Shown here: positions 1 to 9,031 of the stretch, one piece after another | Layout: every line of letters starts with the position of its first letter | Position numbering within the stretch: the first letter of the stretch is position 1 | NCBI RefSeq assembly: GCF_018835585.1 | Contig: NZ_JAHGVE010000003.1 | Location: 124,001-188,000 of the forward strand | Direction of reading: 5' to 3' | Length of the DNA: 64,000 nucleotides | Source of the DNA: Pelorhabdus rhamnosifermentans | Lineage (GTDB): Bacteria; Bacillota; Negativicutes; UMGS1260 | Notes under the pieces: generated by a model | Told to the model about the DNA's origin: nothing | The model's input: only the letters and a program-made list of their open reading frames with translations | Databases searched by the model: none | Program-made: the position numbers and the translations under genes

Positions 1-1
1 T

Positions 2-103
2 GGTGTTGCTGGTGTATCACCTGTTCAGGTGGTCAAACGAACTGCAATTCCTATGGCCTTTGCTGCAATTGTAAATGTGGCATTTATATTAATAAAATCA
101 TAA
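2..103 (+). CDS. C-terminal end of a membrane transporter (partial)
   Basis: An open frame runs from the window edge to TAA at 101-103 and encodes 33 residues. It ends in a hydrophobic helix (AFAAIVNVAFIL) after a short amphipathic stretch with VVKRT. This looks like the last transmembrane segment of a secondary transporter, but the family cannot be named from so little. The stop codon touches the ribosome binding site of the DUF1847 gene, so the two are probably co-transcribed. Confidence 0.5.
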   Translation, partial: GVAGVSPVQVVKRTAIPMAFAAIVNVAFILIKS

Positions 104-118
104 GGGAGATGTTCTGCT

Positions 119-712
119 TTGAAATGTGCAAAATGCACTCACAGAAAATGTTATTTAGAAGGTCAAAATTGCACTAAAATGGGTCTTGACGATGTGAAAG
201 AAGCCTATGTGGGCGAGCGCCTCAAGATTATGAAGGCTGCAGCTTGTACTGAAAGTCGTTTTTATAATAAACTTACTCGCCTAGAGGAAACCGTTGAGTT
301 TTGCAAACTTATGGGGTACAAAAAAATTGGCCTGGCCTTTTGTATCGGTCTTAATCAAGAAGCAAAATTAATTGAAGAATATTTTGCTAAATTTTTTGAA
401 GTATATTCAGTTTGCTGTAAAGTCTGTGGTGTTGCCAAGACGAATCTGGAATTAGAACAAGTAAAAGAAGGTGTGCGTGAAACCATGTGCAATCCTTTAA
501 TGCAGGCTAGAATACTTGCGGATAAAGAAGTCGAGTTCTGTGTGACTGTCGGCCTGTGTGTAGGCCATGACGCTTTGTTTACAGGCGCTTGTACTGTTCC
601 GGTATCTTGTTTGGTCGCCAAAGACAGAGTACTTGCTCATAATCCATTAGGGGCTGTATATTCTCGTTATTGGCGCAATAAGTTAGGCATTAATCCTAGT
701 GATCAAGTGTAA
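119..712 (+). CDS. DUF1847 domain protein, cysteine-rich, probable metal binder
   Basis: The 197-residue protein opens with MKCAKCTHRKC and has further cysteines in CCKVCG and in the VGLCVG and GACTVPVSC segments, the pattern of the DUF1847 family. The family has no assigned reaction; the cysteines suggest a metal or Fe-S site. The start is TTG at 119, chosen because AAGGGAG at 102-108 lies at the right distance. It sits between a transporter tail and a C-S lyase, possibly in one transcript. Cytoplasmic, with no membrane segments. Confidence 0.75.
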   Translation: MKCAKCTHRKCYLEGQNCTKMGLDDVKEAYVGERLKIMKAAACTESRFYNKLTRLEETVEFCKLMGYKKIGLAFCIGLNQEAKLIEEYFAKFFEVYSVCCKVCGVAKTNLELEQVKEGVRETMCNPLMQARILADKEVEFCVTVGLCVGHDALFTGACTVPVSCLVAKDRVLAHNPLGAVYSRYWRNKLGINPSDQV

Positions 713-752
713 GCATGTTTTTATATACAAAATATGAAGGTGGGAGATTACA

Positions 753-1919
753 ATGATGAAGCATAATTTTGACGAACTTGTTGACCGTAAGGGAACTGAA
801 TGCAAAAAATGGGATACTTATGCTGAAGATGTACTGCCGATGTGGATTGCTGATACTGATTTTAAATGTCCTCAGCCTGTTATTGACGCTATGGTTAAAA
901 GAGCGGAACATGGCATTTACGGATATCCAATGAATTGTAAAACCTTTGAGCAATCCATCGTTAATTGGCAGAAAAAGAGATTTGGCTGGGATATCGACAT
1001 TGATTGGGTGGAATACACACCGGCAGTCGTACCTGCTATCGTATATGCAATGCGTGCTTTTACGAATCCTGGTGATAACATTGTCATTCAGATGCCAGCT
1101 TATCACCCCTTCCATGATATCATTCCAAATAATGGCCGGCATATTCTTGGAAATAACCTTATTTTAAAAGAAGATGGCAGCTACGAAGTAGATTTTGAAG
1201 ATTTAGAGAAACTACTTAGCAAAAAAAGAACAACCATGTTTTTGTTATGCAGTCCTCATAATCCTGTTGGCAAATGCTTTACGAGAGAAGAGTTAATGAG
1301 AATCTCCGAACTTTGTTTAAAACATAACGTATTTGTGGTATCCGATGAAATTCATTCTGATATTATTTACAAAGGGAGTAAACATATTCCTTTCGGAAGT
1401 ATTTCTCAGCAAGCCGCCGACAACTGCGTGGTTTGCGTGAATCCTAGCAAGACCTTTAATATAGCGGGCGTAAGAACTGGGGCTGTAATTATTCCGAATC
1501 GTAATAATCACGATCTTTTCTACGCGCCACTCGAAGATAACAAAGCCTATGGCAGAACTGTATTTGGTACATTGCCGATTGAAGTTTCCTACAACCAATG
1601 TGATTACTATGCAGATCAATTGTTGGAATATCTTGAAGGTAATCTTGAATATCTTAAAAAATTCATTTCGGAAAGAATTCCTAAAATTAAAGTTGGTAAA
1701 ATTCAAGCGACGTATCTTATCTGGCTTAACTGCAAGGATCTGAATAGGACGCCTAAAGAGTTGCAAAGCTTTTTCTTAGAGAAAGCAAAAGTTGCGATGA
1801 ATGAAGGGTCTACCTTTGGACCTGGCGGCGCTGGCTTTATGAGAATGAATATTGCCTGTCCTCGTTCCCGATTGGTAGAAGCATTGGGAAGAATAGAAGC
1901 AGCAATCAATAAATTATAA
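753..1919 (+). CDS. MalY/PatB-type PLP-dependent C-S lyase (cystathionine beta-lyase family)
   Basis: A 388-residue fold-type I PLP enzyme of the MalY/PatB group. The N-terminal [12 protein letters not shown] and the loop around SPHNPVGK are typical. The PLP lysine is K233 in [10 protein letters not shown], and SDEIHSD holds the cofactor-binding Asp. Family members cleave the C-S bond of cystathionine or cysteine conjugates, giving a thiol, ammonia and pyruvate through 2-aminoacrylate. AAGGTGGGAG at 737-746 supports the start. The RidA gene follows after 14 bases, which fits because RidA removes 2-aminoacrylate-type intermediates. The substrate cannot be read from sequence. Confidence 0.88.
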   Translation: MMKHNFDELVDRKGTECKKWDTYAEDVLPMWIADTDFKCPQPVIDAMVKRAEHGIYGYPMNCKTFEQSIVNWQKKRFGWDIDIDWVEYTPAVVPAIVYAMRAFTNPGDNIVIQMPAYHPFHDIIPNNGRHILGNNLILKEDGSYEVDFEDLEKLLSKKRTTMFLLCSPHNPVGKCFTREELMRISELCLKHNVFVVSDEIHSDIIYKGSKHIPFGSISQQAADNCVVCVNPSKTFNIAGVRTGAVIIPNRNNHDLFYAPLEDNKAYGRTVFGTLPIEVSYNQCDYYADQLLEYLEGNLEYLKKFISERIPKIKVGKIQATYLIWLNCKDLNRTPKELQSFFLEKAKVAMNEGSTFGPGGAGFMRMNIACPRSRLVEALGRIEAAINKL

Positions 1920-1933
1920 AAGGAGCTTATATA

Positions 1934-2314
1934 ATGAAACAGGTTATCAATTCGGAGAAAGCACCAAAGGCAATCGGCCCCTATTCGCAAGCCATTCAAG
2001 CCAATGGATTTTTATTTGTATCGGGACAATTACCGGTAGTTCCTACTACTGGAGAGTTTGCTGAAGGCGGTGTTGCGGCACAAACCAAACAATCGTTAGA
2101 AAATGTAAAAGCTATTTTGCTGCAAGCGGGCATTACACTTGATGATGTAGTTAAAACTACTGTATTTATCAAAGACATGAATGACTTTGTTAGCGTAAAT
2201 AATGTGTATGCTGAATATTTTACTAAAGATTTTCCTGCTCGCGCCTGCATTGAAGTAGCAAGGTTACCGAAAGACGCTTTGGTTGAGATTGAAGTCATCG
2301 CGGTATGTAGATAG
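1934..2314 (+). CDS. ridA: RidA family enamine/imine deaminase
   Basis: A 126-residue RidA (YjgF/YER057c) protein. It shows GPYSQA near residue 15, the conserved Arg103 in [12 protein letters not shown] and the C-terminal EIEVIAV strand. It hydrolyses reactive enamines and imines released by PLP enzymes to 2-oxo acids and ammonia. Its place directly behind a C-S lyase, with AGGAG at 1921-1925, suggests the two act in series. Full length for the family. Confidence 0.93.
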   Translation: MKQVINSEKAPKAIGPYSQAIQANGFLFVSGQLPVVPTTGEFAEGGVAAQTKQSLENVKAILLQAGITLDDVVKTTVFIKDMNDFVSVNNVYAEYFTKDFPARACIEVARLPKDALVEIEVIAVCR

Positions 2315-2360
2315 TAGATAGTTAACTAAAGCTTTAACTTAGTATTCATAAACGTGCTAA

Positions 2361-2929
2361 CGTTCGCTGAAAATCGGCCAAATAGTCGAAACAATTTCCG
2401 GCATTGCCAGTCAAACGAATCTACTGGCACTTAATGCAGCCATTGAAGCAGCTCGGGCTGGCGAACAAGGTCGGGGGTTTGCCGTGGTTGCAGAGGAAGT
2501 AAGAAAATTAGCTGAACAATCTCAGCAGGCTACCAGGCAAATTGCTGAATTGATTATTGAAGTCCAGTCTGAGACGGATAAAGCAGTGGTGGCTATGAAT
2601 GATGGTACACGAGAAGTTAAGATAGGTGGTACAGTAGTTAACACTGCTGGACAAGCGTTCAGGAAATTGTGGGACTGGTTGAAAGCGTATCTCGACAATT
2701 CGGGAGTATTTCGTCAGCCATGCAGCAGATGTCTGATGAAAGTCAACAGATTGTAGGGTCAGTACGCAATATTGATAAAATAAGCAGGGAAGCAGCTGGA
2801 CATACTCAGACAGTATTTGCTGCGACACAAGAGCAGGCGGCATCTATGGAAGAAATCGCTACTGCTAGCCAGTCTTTGGTTAAGATGGCTGAAAAATTAC
2901 AAAATGCGGTTGCAAGATTTAAACTTTAA
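2361..2929 (+). pseudogene. Methyl-accepting chemotaxis protein remnant (signalling domain only, frameshifted)
   Basis: The sequence encodes the cytoplasmic hairpin of a chemotaxis receptor. The tip [19 protein letters not shown], then [16 protein letters not shown], is unmistakable. Sensor, membrane and HAMP parts are absent: an in-frame TAA at 2358-2360 lies just before the homology. A single missing base near 2660 shifts the frame from QAF to [11 protein letters not shown], after which the C-terminal helix (ATQEQAASMEEI) is read to the stop at 2929. It is therefore a 5'-truncated, frameshifted fossil and no start or ribosome binding site is visible. Confidence 0.88.
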
Positions 2930-3010
2930 AACTAATGAATATTAGGCATAATGAAAGTCTTTCCTTGCATTCTTTACAATCTGCAATAAGATGATTGTAG
3001 AGTTTAGTAC

Positions 3011-3060
3011 AAAAAATACCAGGCATATCAGTGGTTGAACTGATATGCCTGGTATTTTTT
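3011..3060. terminator. Bidirectional intrinsic terminator
   Basis: Perfect 21-base inverted repeat (arms 3011-3031 and 3040-3060, 8-base loop), with A-run and T-run at the outer ends. It lies between the receptor remnant and the convergent beta-lactamase-fold gene and can stop transcription from both sides. Confidence 0.92.
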
Positions 3061-3085
3061 GTGCTGAATTGTCATGTTTGCAGTA

Positions 3086-3856
3086 CTATTTTCTTCTCAA
3101 GGCATTATAGAGTTTTGCTGATTCGGTTGCAATAAAATTACTAGAATAATTGTGATCCGCAGTCGTTGTATAAAAGCTGATTAGTATTGGATCGCGACCA
3201 TCTTGAACTACCCCCACATCGCAAAGTACTTCATCTAATTCACCAACCTTATGGAAAACGGGTGTCATCATATAGCGAGGAATTTCATCGTGAAAAATTG
3301 TATTAGCTAATTCATTTTTTAATCGCTCGCTTTTATTTTTATCTAGGTATTTATCGGTATAAATATTCTCAAATATTTTTGCCATTTCGTATGGAGTAGT
3401 TATGCTATGATATTGATATTTGTTAAAAGCATCTTCACTATGTATTTGCGTTTTACGAAGGCGAAGGTCTTTAACAACTTTTTTCAGAACATCTTTGTTG
3501 TTTGTATCCATCTCGTTTAATAGTTCTTGAAAGGAGTCGTTATCGCTGATAGTCATCATTAATTCTATATCTTGGTCATACTTAGCGGTTTGGTCCGTCC
3601 CTGCTTTGGGATACAGGTATTTATAGGTTGCTAATGCGACAACTAATTTACTGGTCGAAGCCGTAGGAAAAACATCATCCTGATTAAATTCAATTGTTCT
3701 TCCAGTGTTTAGGTTTTTGGCAAACACTCCGACTCGCCCACTAAATCCTCCTAAGTCCTTCTTTATTTGATTTTCAAGCGTTGACGCCGCGAAAGCAGTT
3801 GTAGTGCTAATCATTAATGCCAAAACAATAACTGCTGCAGTAATTTTTTTTATCAT
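3086..3856 (-). CDS. Secreted serine hydrolase with beta-lactamase / penicillin-binding fold
   Basis: 256 residues with a signal peptide (MIKK, hydrophobic core, cleavage near AFA-A). The class A beta-lactamase motifs are partly kept: S67-T-S-K70 (SxxK), S104-D-N106 (SDN) and K203-V-G205 in place of KTG. No ExxLN omega-loop motif with the deacylating Glu166 is seen, and the stretch between SxxK and SDN is about 20 residues shorter than in class A enzymes. It may be a peptidoglycan DD-peptidase or another serine hydrolase rather than a true lactamase. A GGGGTGA ribosome binding site precedes ATG. The gene is monocistronic. Confidence 0.8.
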   Translation of the reverse strand: MIKKITAAVIVLALMISTTTAFAASTLENQIKKDLGGFSGRVGVFAKNLNTGRTIEFNQDDVFPTASTSKLVVALATYKYLYPKAGTDQTAKYDQDIELMMTISDNDSFQELLNEMDTNNKDVLKKVVKDLRLRKTQIHSEDAFNKYQYHSITTPYEMAKIFENIYTDKYLDKNKSERLKNELANTIFHDEIPRYMMTPVFHKVGELDEVLCDVGVVQDGRDPILISFYTTTADHNYSSNFIATESAKLYNALRRK

Positions 3857-4044
3857 TCGGTCACCCCATTAAAGATGTAATCCATTTCCTATCTATAATA
3901 CACGAAAGTTATGACCAAACTATGACAGATTTCTGGATAAATAAAAAAAATTCTATTGTGTGTTGTTTCGAGGCATTAATTGCAACAGATAGTAAATGGC
4001 ATGTAATATTTGATTTTTTACATTTTTATAAACAAAGGAAATTC

Positions 4045-4073
4045 TTGACAATAATTAGGCATCTAACTATAAT
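4045..4073 (+). promoter_or_regulatory. Consensus sigma-A promoter
   Basis: TTGACA at 4045-4050 and TATAAT at 4068-4073 are separated by exactly 17 bases, a full consensus match. Transcription would start near 4080 and leave a leader of about 160 bases before the next gene. That leader holds AGCTTT and AAAGCT arms near 4109-4132. The rest of 3857-4232 shows no gene. Confidence 0.8.
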
Positions 4074-4238
4074 ATAGATATGAGAAATATGCAATTGTAT
4101 GAATGGGGAGCTTTTTAATATTAACCAAAGCTTTGACGTATAATAATAGGCTAAAAGTTAATAAGTTTGCGATTTCGTAGGCTTATTAATTTTTAAATAT
4201 ATAGTTAGATGACTAATTAAAATACGGAGGTAATGAAG

Positions 4239-4640
4239 ATGAAAGAAGTTATTGATTTTTTGAACTCTAACTCCATGGGAAATTTGGCAACAGTAGAAAA
4301 CGGGAAACCTCGTGTACGTCCTTGGGGGTTTATGTTTGAGGAAGATGGAAAGTTGTGGTTTTGCACAGCGAATACCAAAAGTGTATTTCAGCAATTACAG
4401 AAGAATCCAGCTATAGAATTTACTTCTTCGTCACAAGCATACGTGACAGTAAGAGTAAGTGGTGAGGTGACATTCAGTAAGGACTTAGAAATGAAAAAGA
4501 AGATTATTGAACATAGTCCTATGGTTAAAAATATTTACAAAACACCAGAAAATCCAACTTTTGAGATTTTCTGTTTAGAGCATGGCAAAGCTATCATATC
4601 CGATTTTAGTGGTCAACCGCCTAAGACCTTTGAATTTTGA
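4239..4640 (+). CDS. Pyridoxamine 5'-phosphate oxidase-family flavoprotein
   Basis: About 133 residues of the split-barrel PNPOx-like family. The opening strand NLATVENGKPRVRPWGF, the KLWFCTANTKSV loop and the C-terminal FSGQPP fit this group, whose members usually bind FMN, F420 or heme. The substrate is unknown. GGAGG at 4226-4230 lies 8 bases before ATG 4239 but only 2 before ATG 4233, so 4239 is the preferred start. It stands alone between a consensus promoter and a terminator. Confidence 0.82.
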   Translation: MKEVIDFLNSNSMGNLATVENGKPRVRPWGFMFEEDGKLWFCTANTKSVFQQLQKNPAIEFTSSSQAYVTVRVSGEVTFSKDLEMKKKIIEHSPMVKNIYKTPENPTFEIFCLEHGKAIISDFSGQPPKTFEF

Positions 4641-4670
4641 TAGTCTATAAGAACGAATTGGAGGCTAAAC

Positions 4671-4706
4671 AAAAAGTGTCAGCTGTAATGCTGATACTTT
4701 TTTTGT
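4671..4706 (+). terminator. Intrinsic terminator
   Basis: Inverted repeat with AAGTGTCAGC and GCTGATACTT arms around a 6-base loop, followed by a T-run. It lies 30 bases after the PNPOx-like gene. Confidence 0.85.
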
Positions 4707-4709
4707 TAG

Positions 4710-4874
4710 ACAGGACAAATTTATGGGGTTACTAAGGTCAAAGAATTAGTTAATATTGCTGTCGCACAAGATTCGATTATGGACCTCTGGTATTCGCTGG
4801 GGTCCGATAATCCGCTGCGGGATTTAGATATGTGCATATATGTATGTAAAATGCTGGGGTATATATTTAGTTGA
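4710..4874 (+). pseudogene. Unrecognised coding remnant without start
   Basis: A 54-codon open stretch (GQIYGVTKVKELVNIAV ... LRDLDMCIYVCKMLGYIFS) has protein-like composition but no start codon and no ribosome binding site. A stop lies directly before it, and its 3' end runs into the promoter region of the next gene. It looks like the tail of a lost gene. I do not recognise the family. Confidence 0.35.
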
Positions 4875-4920
4875 CATTATCAAATAGATAATTGACAAAG
4901 TCAAACACTTGCATTACTCT
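4871..4920 (+). promoter_or_regulatory. Promoter region and candidate MarR operator
   Basis: TTGACA occurs at 4871-4876 and again at 4892-4897. The second copy is part of a 13-base palindrome, TTGAC-AAA-GTCAA (4892-4904), and sits 17 bases from TACTCT. A further TTATC/GATAA pair lies between. Such palindromes over a -35 box fit autorepression by the MarR-type protein encoded just downstream. Inference only. Confidence 0.45.
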
Positions 4921-4954
4921 ATTATTAATAATGGGAATGGAGGAAAAGTGGTTT

Positions 4955-5875
4955 ATGACGAAGGAGATCGAAAAGCGCGCATTAGAAGTTAGAAATTTCA
5001 ATCGATTTTATACAAATATAATTGGCATTATTGACCAAACCATACTTGATAGCCCGTATTCACTTGCTGAAGCCAGGATACTACTTGAAATTGATATTGC
5101 TGATCAGTGTACTGCAAGTGATTTGACAAAGCTGCTGCAGATTGACCCAGGGTACTTAAGTCGCATACTTTTGAAATTTACACAGGGAAAACTTGTTATT
5201 AAATCTAAATCATCGACAGACGGACGTGCCCATGTGTTATCTCTAACTGATAAGGGGCGTCATACTGTTCATAAGCTTTACGATGATTCGACAATGCAAG
5301 CTAGCAAGATTCTCGAAAAACTAACAGACCAAGAACAGCAAAATCTTATTAGTCACATGGTTGCAATAAGAATCATTTTGGATAAAAAGCAGGATAAGAA
5401 CTTTATTATACGTACGCTGAAACCCGGTGAAGCTGGGTATATAGCGTATAGGCATTGTGTCCTTTATGAAAAGGAATATGGACTTGGTGGAACTTTTGAG
5501 CGGTATGTGCTTGATAGCCTAACAAAATATATTGATGAGCAGCCTGAAGGGGAAGTTTGGGTAGCAGAGCATAGTAGCCAAATTGTTGGTTTTATTGCAA
5601 TTGTCCGTACAGACAAAAGTACAGCCCAACTGAGGTGGTTTTTAATAGAGCCGAAATATCGCGGCACAGGATTAGGCCGACAGCTAATGACAATAGCTAT
5701 GGATTATTGTAAGCAGAAAAAGTTCAGTCAAGTGTACTTGTGGACATTTCAGGATTTAAAGGCTGCACGGCATTTATACAAAAGTTTCGGGTTTATACCA
5801 ACCGAACAAGTTGAAAGCAATACATGGAAGAGCGCTTTGGTAGAAGAACGGTGGGAGAATGTGTTCAGTGATTAA
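4955..5875 (+). CDS. MarR-type regulator fused to a GNAT N-acetyltransferase
   Basis: Residues 1 to about 140 form a MarR winged helix (LAEARILLEID, CTASDLTKLLQIDPGYLSRIL, wing around KSSTDGRAHVLSLT). Residues about 155-300 form a GNAT domain with the acetyl-CoA loop YRGTGLGRQLM and a C-terminal LYKSFGF motif. This architecture is known in Bacillota, usually annotated as a bifunctional regulator/acetyltransferase. The ATG at 4955 is preferred: it begins the MarR homology and GGAGG (4939-4943) lies 11 bases upstream. The small molecule or protein that is acetylated is unknown. Confidence 0.88.
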   Translation: MTKEIEKRALEVRNFNRFYTNIIGIIDQTILDSPYSLAEARILLEIDIADQCTASDLTKLLQIDPGYLSRILLKFTQGKLVIKSKSSTDGRAHVLSLTDKGRHTVHKLYDDSTMQASKILEKLTDQEQQNLISHMVAIRIILDKKQDKNFIIRTLKPGEAGYIAYRHCVLYEKEYGLGGTFERYVLDSLTKYIDEQPEGEVWVAEHSSQIVGFIAIVRTDKSTAQLRWFLIEPKYRGTGLGRQLMTIAMDYCKQKKFSQVYLWTFQDLKAARHLYKSFGFIPTEQVESNTWKSALVEERWENVFSD

Positions 5876-5952
5876 TCCTTAGGCTGTCTTGGATAGGAGG
5901 CATTACGGTGCGATCATTCAGGATTATAAAAGAACATGGCGAGTTTTGGGAT

Positions 5953-5992
5953 GGCAGTACAAGGCTCTGTGAGCTTTCGTACTGCCTTATTT
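5953..5992 (+). terminator. Intrinsic terminator
   Basis: GGCAGTAC (5953-5960) pairs with GTACTGCC (5979-5986). The stem continues inward with GGCTC/GAGCTT, and TTATTTTT follows. It ends the MarR-GNAT transcript. Confidence 0.85.
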
Positions 5993-6153
5993 TTGTGCCC
6001 AAAAGTAATGGCATGCCAATCTGTTTGTATTTAACATTGTACTGGATAGAAGAGTATTTATTTTACTTTCCCCTGGGGTTTTAAGTATTTCATTTATATT
6101 TCGATATATATAATAGAAGTAATTGATAGCATGTTTATCGCGGGGGGATTTTT

Positions 6154-7287
6154 ATGCACAGCGTAACTTTAGATCAAATACAGCCAGGTATGTATTTATC
6201 ACAGCCACTCATTTCAGACGATGGTACGGTTTTACTTCATGAGGGCATAGTAATGAAAGAAAGATACATTGAGTATCTTCGCAAAAAAGGTTTTACATCT
6301 TTATTTGTGGGAGACCCACAAATTCAAAATACAGTTGAGATTGAAGAAGATTTCTATGGTACGAAATATAGACAAGAAGCCATTGGTACTGCACGAGAAG
6401 TAATTAATAACTTTAATGTTGGGAAAGGGGTAAACCTCGATAGAGTAAAAAAGCTTGTCACTGAGTGGATTAATCAACTTGAATATAAGCCGGAAGATAT
6501 GATTAATCTTTTGGACATACGCCGTAAACAGGGGTATATGTTTTCACATGCTGTAAATACTTGTATTTTGTCAATTATGACCGGTATTGCTATGGGATAT
6601 GATGCGAACCAGTTAAATGAGCTGGGCTTGGCAGCGATACTTCACGACGTTGGAAAAATTAAATTTTCTAAGAACGTAGCGCGGCAATTTCCCTATAAAT
6701 TAACAAGAAATGAAAGAGAAGAGTACAAGCGGCATCCATTTTACTCTTTGGAGATCCTACGGAAGAATTATACTTTATCAGCCAACGTTCTTAGCGCCTG
6801 CTTCCAGCATCACGAACGCTGGAACGGTAGCGGTTACCCAATGGGGCTTAAGGGGGACGCTATTTCCCAATATGCCCAAATTATCAGTATCGCCGATGTC
6901 TATGAACGTTTAATCGTGGGGATGCCTCATCGCCTGCCTACACCTGTATATTATGTAACTGCGATTTTGAACAAAGCTGCAGGAGAATATTTTAATCCAG
7001 TTATCATAGACAAGTTTAACCAGAATGTTGCTATCTATCCTATTGGAAAAAGGGTGCGGCTTAATAACCAGCAATGTGGCGTGATTCTTGGTATTGACAT
7101 AAAAGACAAGACTACCCCAATCGTTCGCATTACGTCCAGTCAAGATGATAACGACATCAATAAAATTATTGCGCTTGATCTAGAGAAAGCCCCTGGACTT
7201 TTCATTGTAGATTTTGAAGAATTACCTCTTAGTTATTCACAAAGTTGTGCTGAGCGTGCATATATTTCTTATAGTCAAGAAGAGTAA
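6154..7287 (+). CDS. HD-GYP domain cyclic-di-GMP phosphodiesterase
   Basis: 377 residues. The N-terminal part (1-100) resembles the small beta domain that often precedes HD-GYP. The catalytic domain has H164-D165 in LHDVGKI, H194-P, H219-H220-E221 and the signature GSGYP at 225-229, so the metal ligands and the GYP loop look intact. Such proteins hydrolyse cyclic-di-GMP and affect motility and biofilm formation. No membrane or receiver domain is present, so the input signal is unclear. ATG 6154 follows GGGGGG-type spacing at 6142-6147. Monocistronic. Confidence 0.9.
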   Translation: MHSVTLDQIQPGMYLSQPLISDDGTVLLHEGIVMKERYIEYLRKKGFTSLFVGDPQIQNTVEIEEDFYGTKYRQEAIGTAREVINNFNVGKGVNLDRVKKLVTEWINQLEYKPEDMINLLDIRRKQGYMFSHAVNTCILSIMTGIAMGYDANQLNELGLAAILHDVGKIKFSKNVARQFPYKLTRNEREEYKRHPFYSLEILRKNYTLSANVLSACFQHHERWNGSGYPMGLKGDAISQYAQIISIADVYERLIVGMPHRLPTPVYYVTAILNKAAGEYFNPVIIDKFNQNVAIYPIGKRVRLNNQQCGVILGIDIKDKTTPIVRITSSQDDNDINKIIALDLEKAPGLFIVDFEELPLSYSQSCAERAYISYSQEE

Positions 7288-7353
7288 TATTCATTTTCAT
7301 AAAGTAATATTTTTGTTTTTAAGAGATAATAAGATAATAATACTGAAAGTGCC

Positions 7354-7413
7354 TTGACAAGGGAAAGTAAAAAAGGTTATTATTAATTCGAATATTATCA
7401 AAACGTAATATCG
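7354..7413 (+). promoter_or_regulatory. Promoter and candidate operator of the ArsR gene
   Basis: TTGACA (7354-7359) and TATTAT (7378-7383) are 18 bases apart. An imperfect inverted repeat, CGAATATTA ... GTAATATCG (7389-7413), covers the likely start site. An ArsR-family repressor would fit such a site for autoregulation. Confidence 0.55.
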
Positions 7414-7432
7414 TATCTGGAAGGAAGAAAAT

Positions 7433-7744
7433 GTGATGGATACAATAAAGCTGGCAAAAGTCTTAAAAGCGCTTTCTCATCCGAAACGCTTAGAATTGTT
7501 TTTTAAAATTGCTGAAAAACGTGAGGCGGATTTTGAAACAGGTTGTGAATGCGAATGTTTTGTTACTGATATGATCAATTTGCTCAAGCTTGGTGCACCT
7601 ACTATTTCACACCACATCAAGGAGCTTGAGAATGCTGGATTGATCACGACGGAAAGGAAAGGAAAATATCTGTCTGCTAAGGTCAAAGAAGAAACCATAG
7701 CAGAAGTGAATAAGATTTTTATTGAGCAATTACGCAAGACTTAA
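7433..7744 (+). CDS. ArsR-family winged-helix repressor
   Basis: 103 residues. The helix-turn-helix lies at about 45-70 (LLKLGAPTISHHIKELENAGLI) with the wing TERKGKYLSAKV. FETGCECECFVTDM just before the recognition helices holds three clustered cysteines, so a thiolate metal site or redox sensing is possible; this is inference. GTG 7433 or ATG 7436 both fit AAGGAAG at 7421-7427. The DUF362 ferredoxin gene and membrane genes follow 110 bases later and may be targets. Confidence 0.88.
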   Translation: MMDTIKLAKVLKALSHPKRLELFFKIAEKREADFETGCECECFVTDMINLLKLGAPTISHHIKELENAGLITTERKGKYLSAKVKEETIAEVNKIFIEQLRKT

Positions 7745-7853
7745 GTTTTTTGTTTAAAATTTCGATAGTTATGAAATTTAATAACTATAATAAATATCAT
7801 AGTAAAATTAGGGGTGTCTGTAATTAATATCAATTTAAGCGAGGGGGATTAGA

Positions 7854-9014
7854 ATGAATAAGGTCAGTATAGCCAGATGCACCAATTATCAATATAATAA
7901 TGTTGAAAAGTCAGTATTCCAGTGCCTTGATGAAATGCCAGAAATAAAACGAAAAATAAAATCTAAAACCAAAGTTTTAGTCAAGGTTAATCTTTTACGA
8001 GGAAACAGTCCTGAAGATGCTATTACGACTCATCCTAGCGTAGTGCAGGCAATAGTAAGCTATTTGCAGGAAATGGGATGCATAGTGATTATTGGTGATA
8101 GTCCTGGTTCGGCCTTAAACTTTGATGAAAAACGCTTGAAGTCAGTTTATGAGATAACGGGAATGGTCGATGTGGCAACTAAAACCGGCTGCGAATTAAA
8201 CTATGATACTTCTACGATTGAAGTAGTTAATAAGGCGGCTAAAAATGTAAAGAGCATGCAAATCATCAAAGTCGTAAATGATGTTGATTTTGTTGTATCA
8301 GCCGCTAAATTGAAAACTCACGCGATGATGACTTATACGGGAGCGGTAAAAAATCTATTTGGCGTAATCCCTGGGCGTACTAAAATTGATTACCATCTGA
8401 AAATGAATAATGTAGACAACTTTGCGGCAATGTTGGTGGACATATGTGAATATGTAAGGCCAGTTTTCTCAATAATTGATGCTGTGGAGGGGATGGAAGG
8501 TGATGGTCCGGCAGCAGGGGATAAGCGGCATGTCGGCCTTATTTTCGCTTCTGAAAATCCTTACGCCGTGGACTTTGCGGCAATTAGCACAATCGGCCTG
8601 AAGCCGGAGGCTGTTCCAACAATGATTGAAGCCAAGAAGAGAGCAATTTTCAGCAGCCATTGGGAGGACATCGAAATTAAAGGTGTACAATGGCAAGAAA
8701 TTAAGATAGAACCATTTAAATACCCAGCTACTCAAAGTGCCAATACACTAGGAGGATTAGGTGTAAAAGGGGTTCCAAAATTCATCCAGAATTTTATTTT
8801 AAACAATATGCGGCCTAAGCCAGTGTTTAATTATAATATATGTATTTCATGTGGCTTGTGCGCGGAGAGTTGTCCACCCAAAGCTATTAACATGGTAAAC
8901 CATAGGCCGGTATTAAATGCAGAAAAATGCATCCGTTGTTTTTGTTGCCATGAATTGTGTCCCGAGAAAGCTGTACATATTAATAGGAATTGGTTATATG
9001 AAAGATTATTATAA
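7854..9014 (+). CDS. DUF362 domain protein with C-terminal 2[4Fe-4S] ferredoxin
   Basis: 386 residues. Residues 1 to about 280 are the DUF362 domain (KVLVKVNLL, THPSVVQAI, GDSPGSA, KLKTHAMMTYTGAVKN, DAVEGMEGDGP). The last 60 residues carry two clusters: CISCGLCAESCPP and CIRCFCCHELCPE. Such proteins are common in anaerobes, where they probably handle electrons; the exact reaction is not known. A GAGGGGGAT site precedes ATG 7854. The small membrane gene downstream may be co-transcribed. Confidence 0.9.
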   Translation: MNKVSIARCTNYQYNNVEKSVFQCLDEMPEIKRKIKSKTKVLVKVNLLRGNSPEDAITTHPSVVQAIVSYLQEMGCIVIIGDSPGSALNFDEKRLKSVYEITGMVDVATKTGCELNYDTSTIEVVNKAAKNVKSMQIIKVVNDVDFVVSAAKLKTHAMMTYTGAVKNLFGVIPGRTKIDYHLKMNNVDNFAAMLVDICEYVRPVFSIIDAVEGMEGDGPAAGDKRHVGLIFASENPYAVDFAAISTIGLKPEAVPTMIEAKKRAIFSSHWEDIEIKGVQWQEIKIEPFKYPATQSANTLGGLGVKGVPKFIQNFILNNMRPKPVFNYNICISCGLCAESCPPKAINMVNHRPVLNAEKCIRCFCCHELCPEKAVHINRNWLYERLL

Positions 9015-9031
9015 TTGCAGGTAAATGTCAG

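Noticed and set aside
5908-6084. 58-codon frame starting at GTG with GGATAGGAGG before it
   Set aside because: It contains the whole terminator hairpin of the upstream gene, and its amino-acid pattern shows no protein-like signal; the site is probably chance.
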